Assembly (NCBI GenBank): GCA_039908525.1
Contig: JAMOAY010000001.1
Span: 186,001-250,000 of the forward strand
Origin: Magnetaquicoccus sp039908525
GTDB lineage: Bacteria > Pseudomonadota > Magnetococcia > Magnetococcales > Magnetaquicoccaceae
DNA length: 64,000 bases
Reading direction: 5' to 3'
Positions within the stretch are counted from its first letter, which is position 1. Each line of letters begins with the position of its first letter. The notes beneath the pieces were generated by a model. The model did not search any database. It saw nothing but the letters and a program-made list of their open reading frames with translations, and was not told the DNA's origin. Below are positions 26,876-36,447 of this stretch, one piece after another. A program made the position numbers and the translations under genes.

Positions 26876-28081
26876 ATGATCACGGCGATCACCATCCGCA
26901 ACTTCAAATCCATCCAGGAGGTGATCCAGCTGCCTCTGGGCCGTTTTCATATCCTGGTGGGGGCCAATGCCAGCGGCAAATCCACCTTCCTGGACGCCCT
27001 GCATTTTGTGCACGACTGTCTGGAGGTGGGACCACGAAAAGCCGTGGAAAAGAGGGGTATTTCCGACCTTGATGATCTGACGTTCATGCGCCGTGGCGGT
27101 GATATTCACATCGAACTCTGGTTCGATGGTGCCTCTTTGCGCGACGCACAGAAAGAAAACCTGTTGCAATACAGACTGTCTATCGGCAAGGACGACCGTT
27201 TAGGCGTCTGCCTGCGTGATGAGTTCTTGAAGCAACACCGAAAAAAGCTGCTGGTGAGAACCAGAGCGGCCATATACATCGAAGCGGCACACACATTCAA
27301 GTTGCTTGGGAAAACAGAAAATGGAGAAGACTTCTACAAGAGAGAAGACAGCTTGTTTAAAAAGGACTCTTTTGTATTTGGCATGGACAAATCGACGCTG
27401 TCGCTGACCCCTCCCGATGACAAACGCTACCCCACAGCCAACGCGGTCAAGCGTTTTTTGATGCAGGGTGTTCGTTATATCCAACTGAACAGCCTGGCCA
27501 TGCGTCTGCCCTGTCCTGCCACACGGGGCACCGAGTTGGAACTGGATGGGAGCAATCTGGCACGGGTGGTGGGACGACTTCGGAGCAATGCCACGCCGGA
27601 TGATGCCGTCACGCAATGGACCCATCATCTGCGTTATGCCCTGCCATCGCTGCAGGAGATCGGATGGGACCGGCGCGCCGCCGACAACGCGGAGTTTCTC
27701 GTCCTGAAATATAAAAACGGCTTGGCGTGCCCCTCCTGGTTGACCAGCGACGGCACCCTGCGCATGCTGGCTCTCACGCTGCCCGCCTTTCTGCCTGCCA
27801 CGCAGCCCTGCATCTACATGGTCGAAGAACCGGAAAACGGTGTCCACCCCAAGGCCCTTGAAATCATCATCCGCGCCCTGGCCACCATTCCCGATGCCCA
27901 GGTGCTGGTCGCCACCCACTCGCCTCTGGTGGTGCAGCAGGTCGATCTGGAACAACTGCTCTGTTTTTCCGCGACCCCGGGGGGCAGTCGTATCCAGCCC
28001 GGACCGCAACATCCCGCCATCCAGGAGTGGGACGGTACGCCGGATCTGGCCACCATCTTTTCGGCCGGGATCCTGGGATGA
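26876..28081 (+). CDS. AAA-family (OLD/RecF-like) ATPase of a putative defence pair
   Basis: A 401-residue SMC/ABC-type ATPase. It starts MITAITIRNFKSIQEV with Walker A GANASGKST at residues 29-37. A Walker B-like IYMVEEPENGVHPKAL lies at about 305-320, followed by the H-loop VLVATHSPLVVQQV. No TOPRIM nuclease is fused, unlike full OLD or GajA. The middle part (about 27100-27500) is more A+T-rich than the flanks. It overlaps the next gene by 4 nt. ATPases of this kind paired with a small TOPRIM-like partner occur in phage-defence loci such as PARIS. That role here is inference. Confidence 0.85.
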   Translation: MITAITIRNFKSIQEVIQLPLGRFHILVGANASGKSTFLDALHFVHDCLEVGPRKAVEKRGISDLDDLTFMRRGGDIHIELWFDGASLRDAQKENLLQYRLSIGKDDRLGVCLRDEFLKQHRKKLLVRTRAAIYIEAAHTFKLLGKTENGEDFYKREDSLFKKDSFVFGMDKSTLSLTPPDDKRYPTANAVKRFLMQGVRYIQLNSLAMRLPCPATRGTELELDGSNLARVVGRLRSNATPDDAVTQWTHHLRYALPSLQEIGWDRRAADNAEFLVLKYKNGLACPSWLTSDGTLRMLALTLPAFLPATQPCIYMVEEPENGVHPKALEIIIRALATIPDAQVLVATHSPLVVQQVDLEQLLCFSATPGGSRIQPGPQHPAIQEWDGTPDLATIFSAGILG

Positions 28082-28701
28082 ACGATCTATTCGTGTGGAC
28101 GGCAGATGCCGATGCGCAGGCTGTCATGCAGCAGGTTCTGAGCAGACATCAGGCGATGGGCATTCGGGCCATCACCTTCAAAGTGGACCGTTATTCCGGA
28201 CGCGACTCGGGCATGATCAAAGATGGACCGGAATTGACACGGTTCCAAAAAAACACATTCAAACGCCTTGTGCTGCTTTTGGACCACCATGGTTCCGGCA
28301 GAGAGAAAGAGTCTGTCGAGACCATTCACCATCAACTCTCTGCCCGGTTGGATCGTGTCACATGGCAAGGTAACCACCTGGCTGTCATGGCCGTACCGGA
28401 ACTGGAAGAGTGGTTATGGTATAGTGAGGACGCGATGCTGAAATGTCTGAGCATCTCCAAGGAGGAGATGAAGGACTGGAACGGTGCCTACGCCCATAAA
28501 ACCGGGCAGAGTGTCGAGCAACTGCGCAAGGAGCAACCCAAGGAGCTGTTCGAGCATCTTGTACTCCGCAAGAAAAGGCGCAAACCGACCCTTGCTGATT
28601 TTGAATGCATTGCCTCTTCCGCCAGCCTGAAGCAGTGGCAGGGCAGCGCCAGTTTCCATGCCATCACGGAGAGGCTCCAGCAGTGGTTTCCGGCGGGATG
28701 A
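28078..28701 (+). CDS. Small partner of the AAA ATPase (possible TOPRIM/DUF4276-like protein)
   Basis: A 207-residue protein overlapping the ATPase stop (ATGA 28078-28081). Visible blocks are an N-terminal strand-rich part (MNDLFVWTADADAQAV), KRLVLLLDHHGSGRE with an Asp at the end of a hydrophobic strand, and AVMAVPELEEWLW. The last two blocks resemble small proteins encoded next to OLD-like ATPases and DUF4276 proteins, which have a TOPRIM-like fold. The acidic residues Asp (LLLD) and Glu (PELEEW) would be the candidate metal ligands. The assignment is from pattern only. Confidence 0.6.
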   Translation: MNDLFVWTADADAQAVMQQVLSRHQAMGIRAITFKVDRYSGRDSGMIKDGPELTRFQKNTFKRLVLLLDHHGSGREKESVETIHHQLSARLDRVTWQGNHLAVMAVPELEEWLWYSEDAMLKCLSISKEEMKDWNGAYAHKTGQSVEQLRKEQPKELFEHLVLRKKRRKPTLADFECIASSASLKQWQGSASFHAITERLQQWFPAG

Positions 28702-28735
28702 CCGTGTTCCACAACACACGAACGGAGCAAACAGC

Positions 28736-28939
28736 ATGACCATCACCGACACTGACCTGACAGCCATGGTGAAAAATATCGTTGCAGCCGTGCAACCAGA
28801 GCAGGTTATTCTGTTCGGCTCGCTGGCCCGTTACGAAGCATTCGACGATTTCGGTGGTGCTATTGACCGGCAGGCCACAACCGCCCTGGTGGCAGAGTTC
28901 CTCCAGCATGTAAACCAACGATTGAAAACCGTGCATTGA
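28736..28939 (+). pseudogene. Truncated MNT-type nucleotidyltransferase
   Basis: Sixty-seven residues from ATG 28736. They begin as a minimal nucleotidyltransferase (AMVKNIVAAVQPEQVILFGSLARYEA, containing the GSxAR motif) but then break off. The DxD metal-binding pair that should follow within about 12 residues is absent, and the text changes to unrelated FDDFGGAIDRQ. It is probably a remnant of an MNT/HEPN-type toxin-antitoxin pair, left next to the AAA pair. It could still be translated, but catalysis is unlikely. Confidence 0.55.
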
Positions 28940-28963
28940 TTTTGGGAAAGAGCGCCGAAGGAA

Positions 28964-29428
28964 TCAACCCATGCCCAGGGCGGCGCACAGGCGGGCGCTC
29001 TGCTCCTGCAGGGCCTGTTCTCCGTACGGCAACGGCGGATGCAGACCCCAGACCGGTCCGGGCCAGGCGGCATCCTGCTGGAAACGGGCGATCAGGTGGA
29101 TGTGCAGTTGCGGCACCAGATTGCCCAGGGCCGCCACGTTGAGCCGGTCGGGCTGAAACAGGGTGCGCAACGCCTGCCCGGCGCGACGGATATCGTCGTG
29201 TACCAGGGGCACCAGGGGCTCCGGCAGCAGGTCGAACGCCGTCAACCCCTCCTGGTTGGGCACCAGAATCAGCCAGGGATAACGGCTGTCGTTCATGAGC
29301 AGCAGTTGGCAGGCGGAGAGTCGCCCCAGCCACACGCCGTCCCGCGCCAACCGGGGGTGGAGGTCAATATCCGGCGCGGACAGGGGCGGACGGGCAAAAG
29401 GGTTGAAGCGCGCCGGCGGAGGGGTCAT
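28964..29428 (-). CDS. HIT-family protein (histidine triad hydrolase-like)
   Basis: A 154-residue protein. The HIT signature is present in the form PQLHIHLIAR, where the first His of the H-x-H-x-H triad is replaced by Gln, as seen in one HIT subgroup. NDSRYPWLILVPNQEG forms the nucleotide-binding strand. HIT proteins hydrolyse dinucleoside polyphosphates or nucleotide conjugates. The start overlaps the ppnP stop by 4 nt, so it is expressed with that gene. Two in-frame ATG codons occur; the inner one (29428) was chosen because of this overlap. Confidence 0.83.
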   Translation of the reverse strand: MTPPPARFNPFARPPLSAPDIDLHPRLARDGVWLGRLSACQLLLMNDSRYPWLILVPNQEGLTAFDLLPEPLVPLVHDDIRRAGQALRTLFQPDRLNVAALGNLVPQLHIHLIARFQQDAAWPGPVWGLHPPLPYGEQALQEQSARLCAALGMG

Positions 29429-29706
29429 GCGTAGGTGCACAGATAGGCGGTATTCTCGGTGACCCGGAGATGGAACTCCCGCCGAGCCTCCACCACAAAA
29501 GACTGGCCCACGGCAAAGGCCTGCCAGGCCGACGTGCCCGGCAACTGCACCATCAGCAGACCGCTGACCACCGTCATCGTCTCCTGACGCTCGGTGCCGA
29601 AGGTGTACTCTCCAGGAGCCATGACGCCGATGGTGGCGGGCTGGGTGGCGGTCTGGAAGGAGAGGGACTTGACATGACCCGCAAAATATTCGTTGACGGC
29701 AAACAT
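29425..29706 (-). CDS. ppnP: Pyrimidine/purine nucleoside phosphorylase (PpnP, DUF1255)
   Basis: A 93-residue single cupin-type domain starting MFAVNEYFAGHVKSLSF and ending with FHLRVTENTAYLCTYA. Proteins of this family phosphorolyse several nucleosides to the base and ribose 1-phosphate. The typical GEYTFGTERQETMTVVSG and FVVEARREFHLRV blocks are present. Start 29706 has GAGGAG at a spacing of five. Its partnership with the HIT protein suggests a nucleotide-salvage pair. Confidence 0.92.
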   Translation of the reverse strand: MFAVNEYFAGHVKSLSFQTATQPATIGVMAPGEYTFGTERQETMTVVSGLLMVQLPGTSAWQAFAVGQSFVVEARREFHLRVTENTAYLCTYA

Positions 29707-29746
29707 GAGAGACTCCTCAATGTGTTGTAACTCATCGTGCCGCGAC

Positions 29747-29774
29747 GGTATCACAAGCGAAGAGGTTTGTGCAA
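29747..29774 (-). promoter_or_regulatory. Predicted promoter of ppnP-HIT
   Basis: On the minus strand TTGCAC (29769-29774) is followed after 16 bases by GATACC (29747-29752), which is preceded by TGT as an extended -10. It lies 41 bases upstream of the ppnP start. Confidence 0.4.
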
Positions 29775-29814
29775 GAAAAGAGCGCCACACGGAAAGAGGC
29801 CGATGGGCGATGCG

Positions 29815-30906
29815 CTACACCCGCTCCGTATCGGCATGGCGACGGGCGATGGATTGAATCTCCTGTTGGACGTCCAGGAAGGCATCGACGATATCGGGAT
29901 CAAAATGGTTGCCCCTGCCCTCGCACAGGATCCGCACGGCTTCGTCATGGGATTGGCCCGGCTTGTACACCCGGCGGCTGATCAGAGCATCGTAGACATC
30001 CGCCACGGCCATGAAGCGGGCGGCCACAGGGATCAATTCTCCGGACAGACCGTGCGGATAGCCCGAACCGTCCCATTTTTCGTGGTGGGAGCAGGCAATC
30101 TGCTTGGCCATCCCCAGAAACTCGACCGACGCACCCAGCCACTGTTCTGCCTTGACGAGTGCATCCCGTCCCAGGGTCGTATGCGTCTGCATGACGGCGA
30201 GCTCATGCGGATCCAGCCGGCCCGGTTTGAGCAGGATGTGGTCGGGAATGCCCACCTTGCCGATATCGTGCAACGGGGCTGATTTGAACAGCAGCACACG
30301 GTTTTGTTCACTGCAGAACGGGCTGAAACGCGGGTGGGTTTGCAACCGCTCACTTAAAATTTTGACGTAATACTGGGTGCGGCGAATGTGCTGGCCGGTT
30401 TCAAAATCGCGGATCTCCGCCAGGGAGGCCAGGGCCAGGATGGTCACATCCTGAATCGCCATGATCTCGGCAGTGCGCCGGGCGACCTCCTGTTCAAGAC
30501 GCTGGTTCTGGTTGCGCAACAGGTCTGCATGGGCCTTGAGCGCCAACTGCCCTCTTACCCGTGCCAGAACGACCGATGGGTGGATCGGTTTGGTGATATA
30601 GTCCACCGCGCCCAACTCCAATCCCTTCTGTTCATCCTCGGTGGCGGACTTTGCCGTCAGGAAGATGATCGGGATCCCTTCCGTGGCGGGTTGTGCCTTC
30701 AGGTGCCGACACACCTCGTAACCGTCCATCTCCGGCATCATCACATCCAGCAGAATCAGATCCGGAGCGACGCCCGTCGAGGCGATTCGCACCCCATCCC
30801 GACCGTTGTTGGCAGCCTTGACTTTGTAAATGCCTTTGAACAGAGAGGAAAGCAGCACCAGATTGTCCGGTGTGTCATCGATGATCAATACCGTTGATGT
30901 GTCCAT
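29815..30906 (-). CDS. Response regulator with HD-GYP output (c-di-GMP phosphodiesterase)
   Basis: A 363-residue protein. The N-terminal receiver domain has Asp10/Asp11 and phospho-acceptor Asp54 (DLILLDVMMPEMDG). A coiled-coil linker (about 125-150) leads to an HD-GYP domain with APLHDIGKVGIPD and HHEKWDGSGYPHGL, the normal close spacing. Phosphorylation should control c-di-GMP hydrolysis. It lies 26 nt after the giant hybrid kinase stop, with a GGAGGAAAAGGGAT ribosome-binding site, so the kinase at 30933-35786 is its most likely partner. Confidence 0.93.
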   Translation of the reverse strand: MDTSTVLIIDDTPDNLVLLSSLFKGIYKVKAANNGRDGVRIASTGVAPDLILLDVMMPEMDGYEVCRHLKAQPATEGIPIIFLTAKSATEDEQKGLELGAVDYITKPIHPSVVLARVRGQLALKAHADLLRNQNQRLEQEVARRTAEIMAIQDVTILALASLAEIRDFETGQHIRRTQYYVKILSERLQTHPRFSPFCSEQNRVLLFKSAPLHDIGKVGIPDHILLKPGRLDPHELAVMQTHTTLGRDALVKAEQWLGASVEFLGMAKQIACSHHEKWDGSGYPHGLSGELIPVAARFMAVADVYDALISRRVYKPGQSHDEAVRILCEGRGNHFDPDIVDAFLDVQQEIQSIARRHADTERV

Positions 30907-30932
30907 GTTTATCCCTTTTCCTCCTCCATGAC

Positions 30933-33900
30933 TCAGGGTTCCTGCATCTCTTGTGGCAGCGGCAATGCGATCTGCGCCCGCCCGGCCGCCTGCACCAACA
31001 GGGTCAACGCCCCTTTGAAGTCAAAACGGCCGATCCCCTGGGCAAGGGCACGGAATTGCCCCCCGAAGGCCTCCCGCAACATCATTTCGTTGCTCTCGAA
31101 CAGCTCTACCGCCTCCACATCGTTTTCCGCCAGCAGGGCGGCCAACTGACTGCAGAGGGTTTGCAGCTTTTCTTTCCTTGCCCCGGGCATGACCGGTTCT
31201 GCGCTGGCCGCAGGCCCCGGGAACAGTGTCTGTTCCAGCCGGGTCAGGAGCGGGGCCAGCAGCCGCTCCACCTCCATGCGCTGCCCTTCCAGCAGGTCAC
31301 GGGGTTGCCGGGCCTTGATGGCCGCCTCCAATGCAGCGGCCTGCTGTTGCAGACGGGTGGCACCGATGTTGCCGGAAACCCCTTTGAGGGTATGCGCCAA
31401 TCGTTCGGCCTCCTCCCATGCAGAACGCTCCCATGCGGCGGTCAGGGCGGCCATCACCGTTTTCTGGCCCGTGACAAAGCGGCGCAACAAGGAGAGGTAC
31501 AGCGCCTTCTTGCCCAGGACACGCCGCAACCCGACCGCCATGTCCAACCCCTCGATGCTCTCTGGCAGCGTCACCTCCGGCAAAACAGAGGTGACCTCGG
31601 GCAGAAAAGCCTGCCGCAGAGCAGGACGCGAGGGAATCCACTGCAGCAGAACACGCCAGAGATCCTCTGGATCGATCGGCTTGGCGAGATGACCATTCAT
31701 GCCGGCCTGCAGACAACGCTCCCGGTCGGTCTGCATGACATTGGCGGTCATGGCGACGATGGGAAGGGAGGCCGTGGCAGGCCATGCGCGGATCTCCCGG
31801 GTGGCCGTCACCCCATCCATGACCGGCATCTGCATATCCATCAGCACAAGATCGTAGTGGAACTGTCTGGCCTGTCGCACCGCATCAGCCCCATGAATGG
31901 CCAGATCCACGACACATCCCGCCTCGTGCAACAGCCCCATGGAGACCTCCTGATTGAGCTCATTGTCCTCCACCAGAAGCACACGCGCGCCCCTGATGCT
32001 GGCAAGCCGCGAGGACACCAGAGAGCCGGCGGATTCTTCCGTGCGTGGCGCCGTCGCGACTCCATGCAACCGCATCAGGGCATCAAACAAGGTCGAGGCG
32101 TTCAGGGGCTTGCCGAGCACCTCTTGAATGCCCAGCGCCCCGGCCTGCTGGCTGGCCAGATCGCGATCAAACGCCGTGCACAGGATGATATGCGGGGCCG
32201 GAGAGAGCCCCAGAGAGACAATCCTCCGCGCGGTCTCCATGCCATCCATGCCGGGCATCTGCCAATCCAGACAGACGGTATCGTAGGGCCGATCCTGGGC
32301 CGACTGTTGCAGCTCTGCCACGGCCTCCTGGCCGGAGGAAACGGCCGTCGTCTCGAAGGTCATCTGGGCCAACAGATCCGCGGTGATGGCTCGAGCCGAG
32401 TCGTTGTCATCCACCACCAGGATGCGCCGCCCGCGCAGGTCGATCTGCGGCAACAGAACACGTTCCCGGGCGGCACCGCGACCCACCCGAACCGTGAACC
32501 AGAAGAGGGAGCCGGTACCATACGTGCTCTCCACGCCGACGGTTCCTCCCATCAGCTCAGCCAACTGTTTGGCAATCGCCAATCCCAGTCCGGTGCCGCC
32601 AAACTTGCGGGTGGTCGAGGTGTCGGCCTGGGAAAAACTCTGGAACAGGCGTCCCATCTGCTCGCCGGTCAAGCCAATGCCGGTATCGCGAACCGCACCA
32701 TAGAGCAGCAACTCCGGGCCAAAATCTTCCTGCACCCCAAACTGCAGGCTGATCTCCCCCTGTTGGGTGAATTTGACGGCGTTGTTGGTGTAGTTGATCA
32801 GGATCTGACCGATCCGCAACGGATCGCCCACCAGCCAGAGTGGTACGGCCGGATCCATGTCGATGAGAAGTTCCAGCCCCTTGGCACTGCTCTTGTCAAT
32901 CACCTGCTGGATGACCGTGTCGAGAACGCTTTCCAGATGAAATTCGGTCCGCTCGATGCGCAGTTTTCCGGACTCGATCTTGGAAAAATCGAGAATGTCA
33001 TTGAGAATGCCCAGCAGATGCAGGGCGGAACCCTGGATTTTGTGGATGTGATCCCTCTGGCGAGGGGCCAGTTCCGTCTGCGATACCAGGTGCGACAGAC
33101 CGATGATGGCATTCATGGGGGTACGAATCTCGTGGCTCATGTTGGCCAGAAAATCGGATTTGACCCGGTTGGCCTGTAGAATGGCATCCTCGAAGGCCTT
33201 GCGCTCCGTGATATCGTGGCTGATGCGCAACACACCCAGGAGCCGACCATGAATATCCCAGAAAGGCAGGTTCGACGTATCGAGCAGCACCCGTCGGCCA
33301 TCGGGATACATGCTCCACTCCTCGCGGGAGAGCTTTTGCAGGGCATGTATCACCCTCCGATCGATCTCCAGCAGGGCATCCGCCGTCTCTTGCGGGAACA
33401 GATCCGTATCCCTGCAGCCAACGATCTCGACCGGAGACCTGCCCATCTGTTCGGCAAGCGCGGTGTTGCACGCCAGATATATCCCTTCCGGGGTTTTGCA
33501 GGAGATCAGATCGGGGATGGCATCGATCAAGGCCCGCATGGTGGCCCGCTGGCGGTGCACATCCTCGGCCGCCTGTTTCTGCTCGGTCACATCGCTGATG
33601 GTGACAACCAGCAGGGTGCGTTCCTCGTTTTCGGCCAGAAAAGCCGTCATGTCGACCTCAAGCAAACGACCGTCCTTGCGCCGGTGACGACTTTCGAAGC
33701 AGGCTGGCTTGTTGCTTCCCCTCTGTTCACGCAACAACAGCGTAACAGCCTTCAGATCGCTCCAGATGTCAAATTGCGCCATGGGCCTGCCAAGCAGCTC
33801 CTCCTGGGCATAGCCGGTATGCTCCACGGCCGCCGGGTTGGCGTACACAATGGTGTCCGTAGCGGGGTCGATCCACAACATGGGTCCGGAATTCTCCACC

Positions 33901-35786
33901 ACCGTGCGGTTGAAAAGCATGAGCCGTTCCGACTGTTTGCGCTCTGTGATATCGAAATAGGCGGTGATCACATGGTCACCGATGAGGGTGCCGGAGATGA
34001 TCACGGTGCGCACGCGGCCATCCTTGCAACGGACGCGGTGTTCACACTCCGGCAGTTCGCTGTTTTCGTCGATGGCCTTCTGCACGGATGCACACCACGC
34101 ATCCATGACGGGAAGGCGATACTCCGGGTCAGGGTAGGCACACCGCCACCAATCCGCGAAGGTGGGCACATCCTCCAGGGTATACCCGAAATTCTGTTCA
34201 AAACGGTCGTTGAACCCCAGCAGAACCCCCTCCAGGGAGACGTAGGCCAACGCAACGGGAACTCTCTGGAACAGCTGACGAAAACGGAACTCGGATGCCC
34301 GGATGATCGCCTCATTCCGTCTCTGTTCAATCAGCGAGGCCAGGGTTTCCGCAATGGTGGTCAGGAAGGCATCCGCATCCCCGTTGCGTTCATATCCGGC
34401 GGGCACATACAGGTTCAGGATCCCCGTCAGGCGCTCCCCGAAAAAGATGGGTATGCAATAGTGACCGTGGGGAGGCATGCCCGGATAGCGCACCTCATGC
34501 TCCGCGTCCACATGGGCAACGAAGAGCAACTCCCGGCGTTGTGCGGCACGTCCACAGAGACAGTACCCCACGGGAATCCGGGCGCAACCGGTCAACAGGG
34601 CCGGGGCGAGCCCCCGTTGCGCCTTCATGACCAGGAGATCCCCTTCATCCTCGACCAGGAAGATGGAACCCTTGCGCTCCAGCGCCAGCCAGGGCACACC
34701 GAGAACGATCTCCAGGGCAACCTGCAACTGCTCGTCCATCGTCAGCGGTCTCACCCCGGTTTCCAACAGGGCGGCAACCGGAACCCGCACCTGCATTTCG
34801 TGGAGGGAGATGCCCTGCCGGTACAGACCGGCGGCGATGCGGTCCAGTTCGTCCGGGTGGGCCACCTCGGCGACCGATTCAACCTGACCCCTGGAAATGG
34901 CCGTCAACTGCTGCTGCAAGGCATGGAAACGCCGGATCAACCAACGGACGAACAGGAGAGAGAACAGGACTGTGAGCAGGATCAACACCCCCTGTGCCAA
35001 CATGGCCATCCGTTTTGCCCAGGCGAAGCCATCCGCAAAACGCCGCAGATCCTTGGCGACCTCCAGGCGGCCAATCGGCGTTCCGCCCGCATCCTGCAGG
35101 GGCAGATACAGCAAGGCCTTTGCGCCATCGGCCTGGATATGGATCCGTTGCCATTCCGGCGCAGGGGTCGCCGCCACCTTCACGGCCACCATGCCGGTCA
35201 AGGTGGCGAGCTGTTGCGCCAGTTTATCAAGATTGACCCCCTGCACCACCAGGTTGTAAGGCTTGCCCGGTGCGTTAAAGTAGGCGGCTGCGTGCAACAA
35301 GCGCAACAGGCCATCGGGTAAACGGGCCAGACCCACCGCAGCGCGGCGCGTGGCTGCCACCTGTTCCAACAAGGGATCGGTATAATCGGCGGGGAGTGCG
35401 CCCTCCTTCGTGTGGACCAACCCGTGGAGAATGCGTCGCCCGGCATTCCCACCACTCCAGAAAAACAGCACATCCACGCGCTCCGCGATCTGGCTCCAGA
35501 CATTGTCGGAGTTGTACGCGATAGCCTCGGCGTCCGCAGACTTGAGCGACTCGATCAGCGCACGGTTCTGGAGAACCAGGGAACCATTGAACTCCAGGGT
35601 TCTTTTTTCGATCTCGATCAACTGCCTCCAGACCTGCGCGACGGCGTCCCGCTCGCTCTCCAGGAGATCATGCAGGAGGTGTGTTTCCAGTGCATCCAGG
35701 GAGAGCAGACACAGTACGCTGATCAACCACAAGGGGACCAGACTGATGAGCAGCAACTTGCTTCTGATTGAAGATATTCTTTTCAC
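30933..35786 (-). CDS. Large hybrid sensor histidine kinase (periplasmic sensor, HAMP, GAF, PAS x3, HK, REC x2, Hpt)
   Basis: A 1617-residue protein from a GTG start. Order: TM1 (about 10-30), a periplasmic ligand domain (about 32-265), TM2 (about 268-290), HAMP, GAF (about 355-500), three PAS/PAC units (about 515-900), HisKA with the phospho-histidine in FLANMSHEIRTPMN, and HATPase (NNAVKF, DTGIGL, FGGTGLGLAI). Two receivers follow (CLDWQMPGMDG and LVLMDMQMPVMDG), then Hpt with His in RLAHTLKGVSGNIG. The two receivers plus Hpt make a full phosphorelay in one chain. The final receiver of the relay is probably the HD-GYP regulator 26 nt downstream. No ribosome-binding site is evident before the GTG. 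Confidence 0.92.
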   Translation of the reverse strand: MKRISSIRSKLLLISLVPLWLISVLCLLSLDALETHLLHDLLESERDAVAQVWRQLIEIEKRTLEFNGSLVLQNRALIESLKSADAEAIAYNSDNVWSQIAERVDVLFFWSGGNAGRRILHGLVHTKEGALPADYTDPLLEQVAATRRAAVGLARLPDGLLRLLHAAAYFNAPGKPYNLVVQGVNLDKLAQQLATLTGMVAVKVAATPAPEWQRIHIQADGAKALLYLPLQDAGGTPIGRLEVAKDLRRFADGFAWAKRMAMLAQGVLILLTVLFSLLFVRWLIRRFHALQQQLTAISRGQVESVAEVAHPDELDRIAAGLYRQGISLHEMQVRVPVAALLETGVRPLTMDEQLQVALEIVLGVPWLALERKGSIFLVEDEGDLLVMKAQRGLAPALLTGCARIPVGYCLCGRAAQRRELLFVAHVDAEHEVRYPGMPPHGHYCIPIFFGERLTGILNLYVPAGYERNGDADAFLTTIAETLASLIEQRRNEAIIRASEFRFRQLFQRVPVALAYVSLEGVLLGFNDRFEQNFGYTLEDVPTFADWWRCAYPDPEYRLPVMDAWCASVQKAIDENSELPECEHRVRCKDGRVRTVIISGTLIGDHVITAYFDITERKQSERLMLFNRTVVENSGPMLWIDPATDTIVYANPAAVEHTGYAQEELLGRPMAQFDIWSDLKAVTLLLREQRGSNKPACFESRHRRKDGRLLEVDMTAFLAENEERTLLVVTISDVTEQKQAAEDVHRQRATMRALIDAIPDLISCKTPEGIYLACNTALAEQMGRSPVEIVGCRDTDLFPQETADALLEIDRRVIHALQKLSREEWSMYPDGRRVLLDTSNLPFWDIHGRLLGVLRISHDITERKAFEDAILQANRVKSDFLANMSHEIRTPMNAIIGLSHLVSQTELAPRQRDHIHKIQGSALHLLGILNDILDFSKIESGKLRIERTEFHLESVLDTVIQQVIDKSSAKGLELLIDMDPAVPLWLVGDPLRIGQILINYTNNAVKFTQQGEISLQFGVQEDFGPELLLYGAVRDTGIGLTGEQMGRLFQSFSQADTSTTRKFGGTGLGLAIAKQLAELMGGTVGVESTYGTGSLFWFTVRVGRGAARERVLLPQIDLRGRRILVVDDNDSARAITADLLAQMTFETTAVSSGQEAVAELQQSAQDRPYDTVCLDWQMPGMDGMETARRIVSLGLSPAPHIILCTAFDRDLASQQAGALGIQEVLGKPLNASTLFDALMRLHGVATAPRTEESAGSLVSSRLASIRGARVLLVEDNELNQEVSMGLLHEAGCVVDLAIHGADAVRQARQFHYDLVLMDMQMPVMDGVTATREIRAWPATASLPIVAMTANVMQTDRERCLQAGMNGHLAKPIDPEDLWRVLLQWIPSRPALRQAFLPEVTSVLPEVTLPESIEGLDMAVGLRRVLGKKALYLSLLRRFVTGQKTVMAALTAAWERSAWEEAERLAHTLKGVSGNIGATRLQQQAAALEAAIKARQPRDLLEGQRMEVERLLAPLLTRLEQTLFPGPAASAEPVMPGARKEKLQTLCSQLAALLAENDVEAVELFESNEMMLREAFGGQFRALAQGIGRFDFKGALTLLVQAAGRAQIALPLPQEMQEP

Positions 35787-35822
35787 GAACGAGCCGATCT
35801 GCGACAGAAGGGGAACCGTGCT

Positions 35823-36296
35823 TCACTCCATGGGAAGCCCTTTGGCTCTCCAATCGTTCATGCCCAGGCGGTACCAGTGGACATGGAGAAAGCCGAGTTG
35901 CCGCAAAGCCAGGGCAAGTTTGGCACTTCGCCAGCACCGCAAACCGTTGCAGAAAGTGGCCACGGGTTTGCCTTTCTCCAGGGTCAGGATCCCGGCAGGG
36001 CAGCGTTTGAGATCCTCGACCGTCTGCGTTACCTCCGCCTCGTCCAAAAGGTGGTGACCGGAGGTAACGGGACAGTTGAGGGCATCCGGTGTGGAACCCA
36101 GTTTGAAGTCACTGCTCTTGCGGGAGTCAATGACAGCGCCATGGCCCCCCTCCACCAGCGCCAGCAACTGCTCGGCACCGATGACCACCACCCCCGGCAA
36201 CTGCTCCGGCACCTCGGGATGATCCTCGAGCAAAGCAGGGGCAGCGCCCAGGCACAACAGCGCCGATAAAATGAGAAATAACTGTCGAAAATTCAC
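35823..36296 (-). CDS. Exported rhodanese-like domain protein
   Basis: A 157-residue protein with a GTG start at 36296 and a signal peptide (FLILSALLCLGAAPALL). The mature part is a single rhodanese domain with VIDSRKSSDFKLGS and the active loop FCNGLRCWRS, where Cys116 is the expected persulfide carrier and Cys121 lies next to it. It would act in the periplasm, perhaps on sulfur compounds, which would suit a sulfur-oxidising host; this is inference. It lies 36 nt before the giant kinase and may share its transcript. Confidence 0.82.
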   Translation of the reverse strand: MNFRQLFLILSALLCLGAAPALLEDHPEVPEQLPGVVVIGAEQLLALVEGGHGAVIDSRKSSDFKLGSTPDALNCPVTSGHHLLDEAEVTQTVEDLKRCPAGILTLEKGKPVATFCNGLRCWRSAKLALALRQLGFLHVHWYRLGMNDWRAKGLPME

Positions 36297-36447
36297 GGCA
36301 TCATGCTCGATCAAAACGGGGGTGACACAACGGATCCTGAATCCGGGCAGCGACTGCGAGAGCAACCTAACACGCTCGCAGCCTCTCTGCATGACCCATT
36401 TGGGCTATGACGCACTTTTTTTTTGTGGGAAAAGCGGACGAAAACGC

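Noticed and set aside
30894..33179. 761-codon plus-strand frame opposite the giant hybrid kinase
   Set aside because: Antisense of receiver, HATPase and HisKA domains that are unmistakable on the minus strand.
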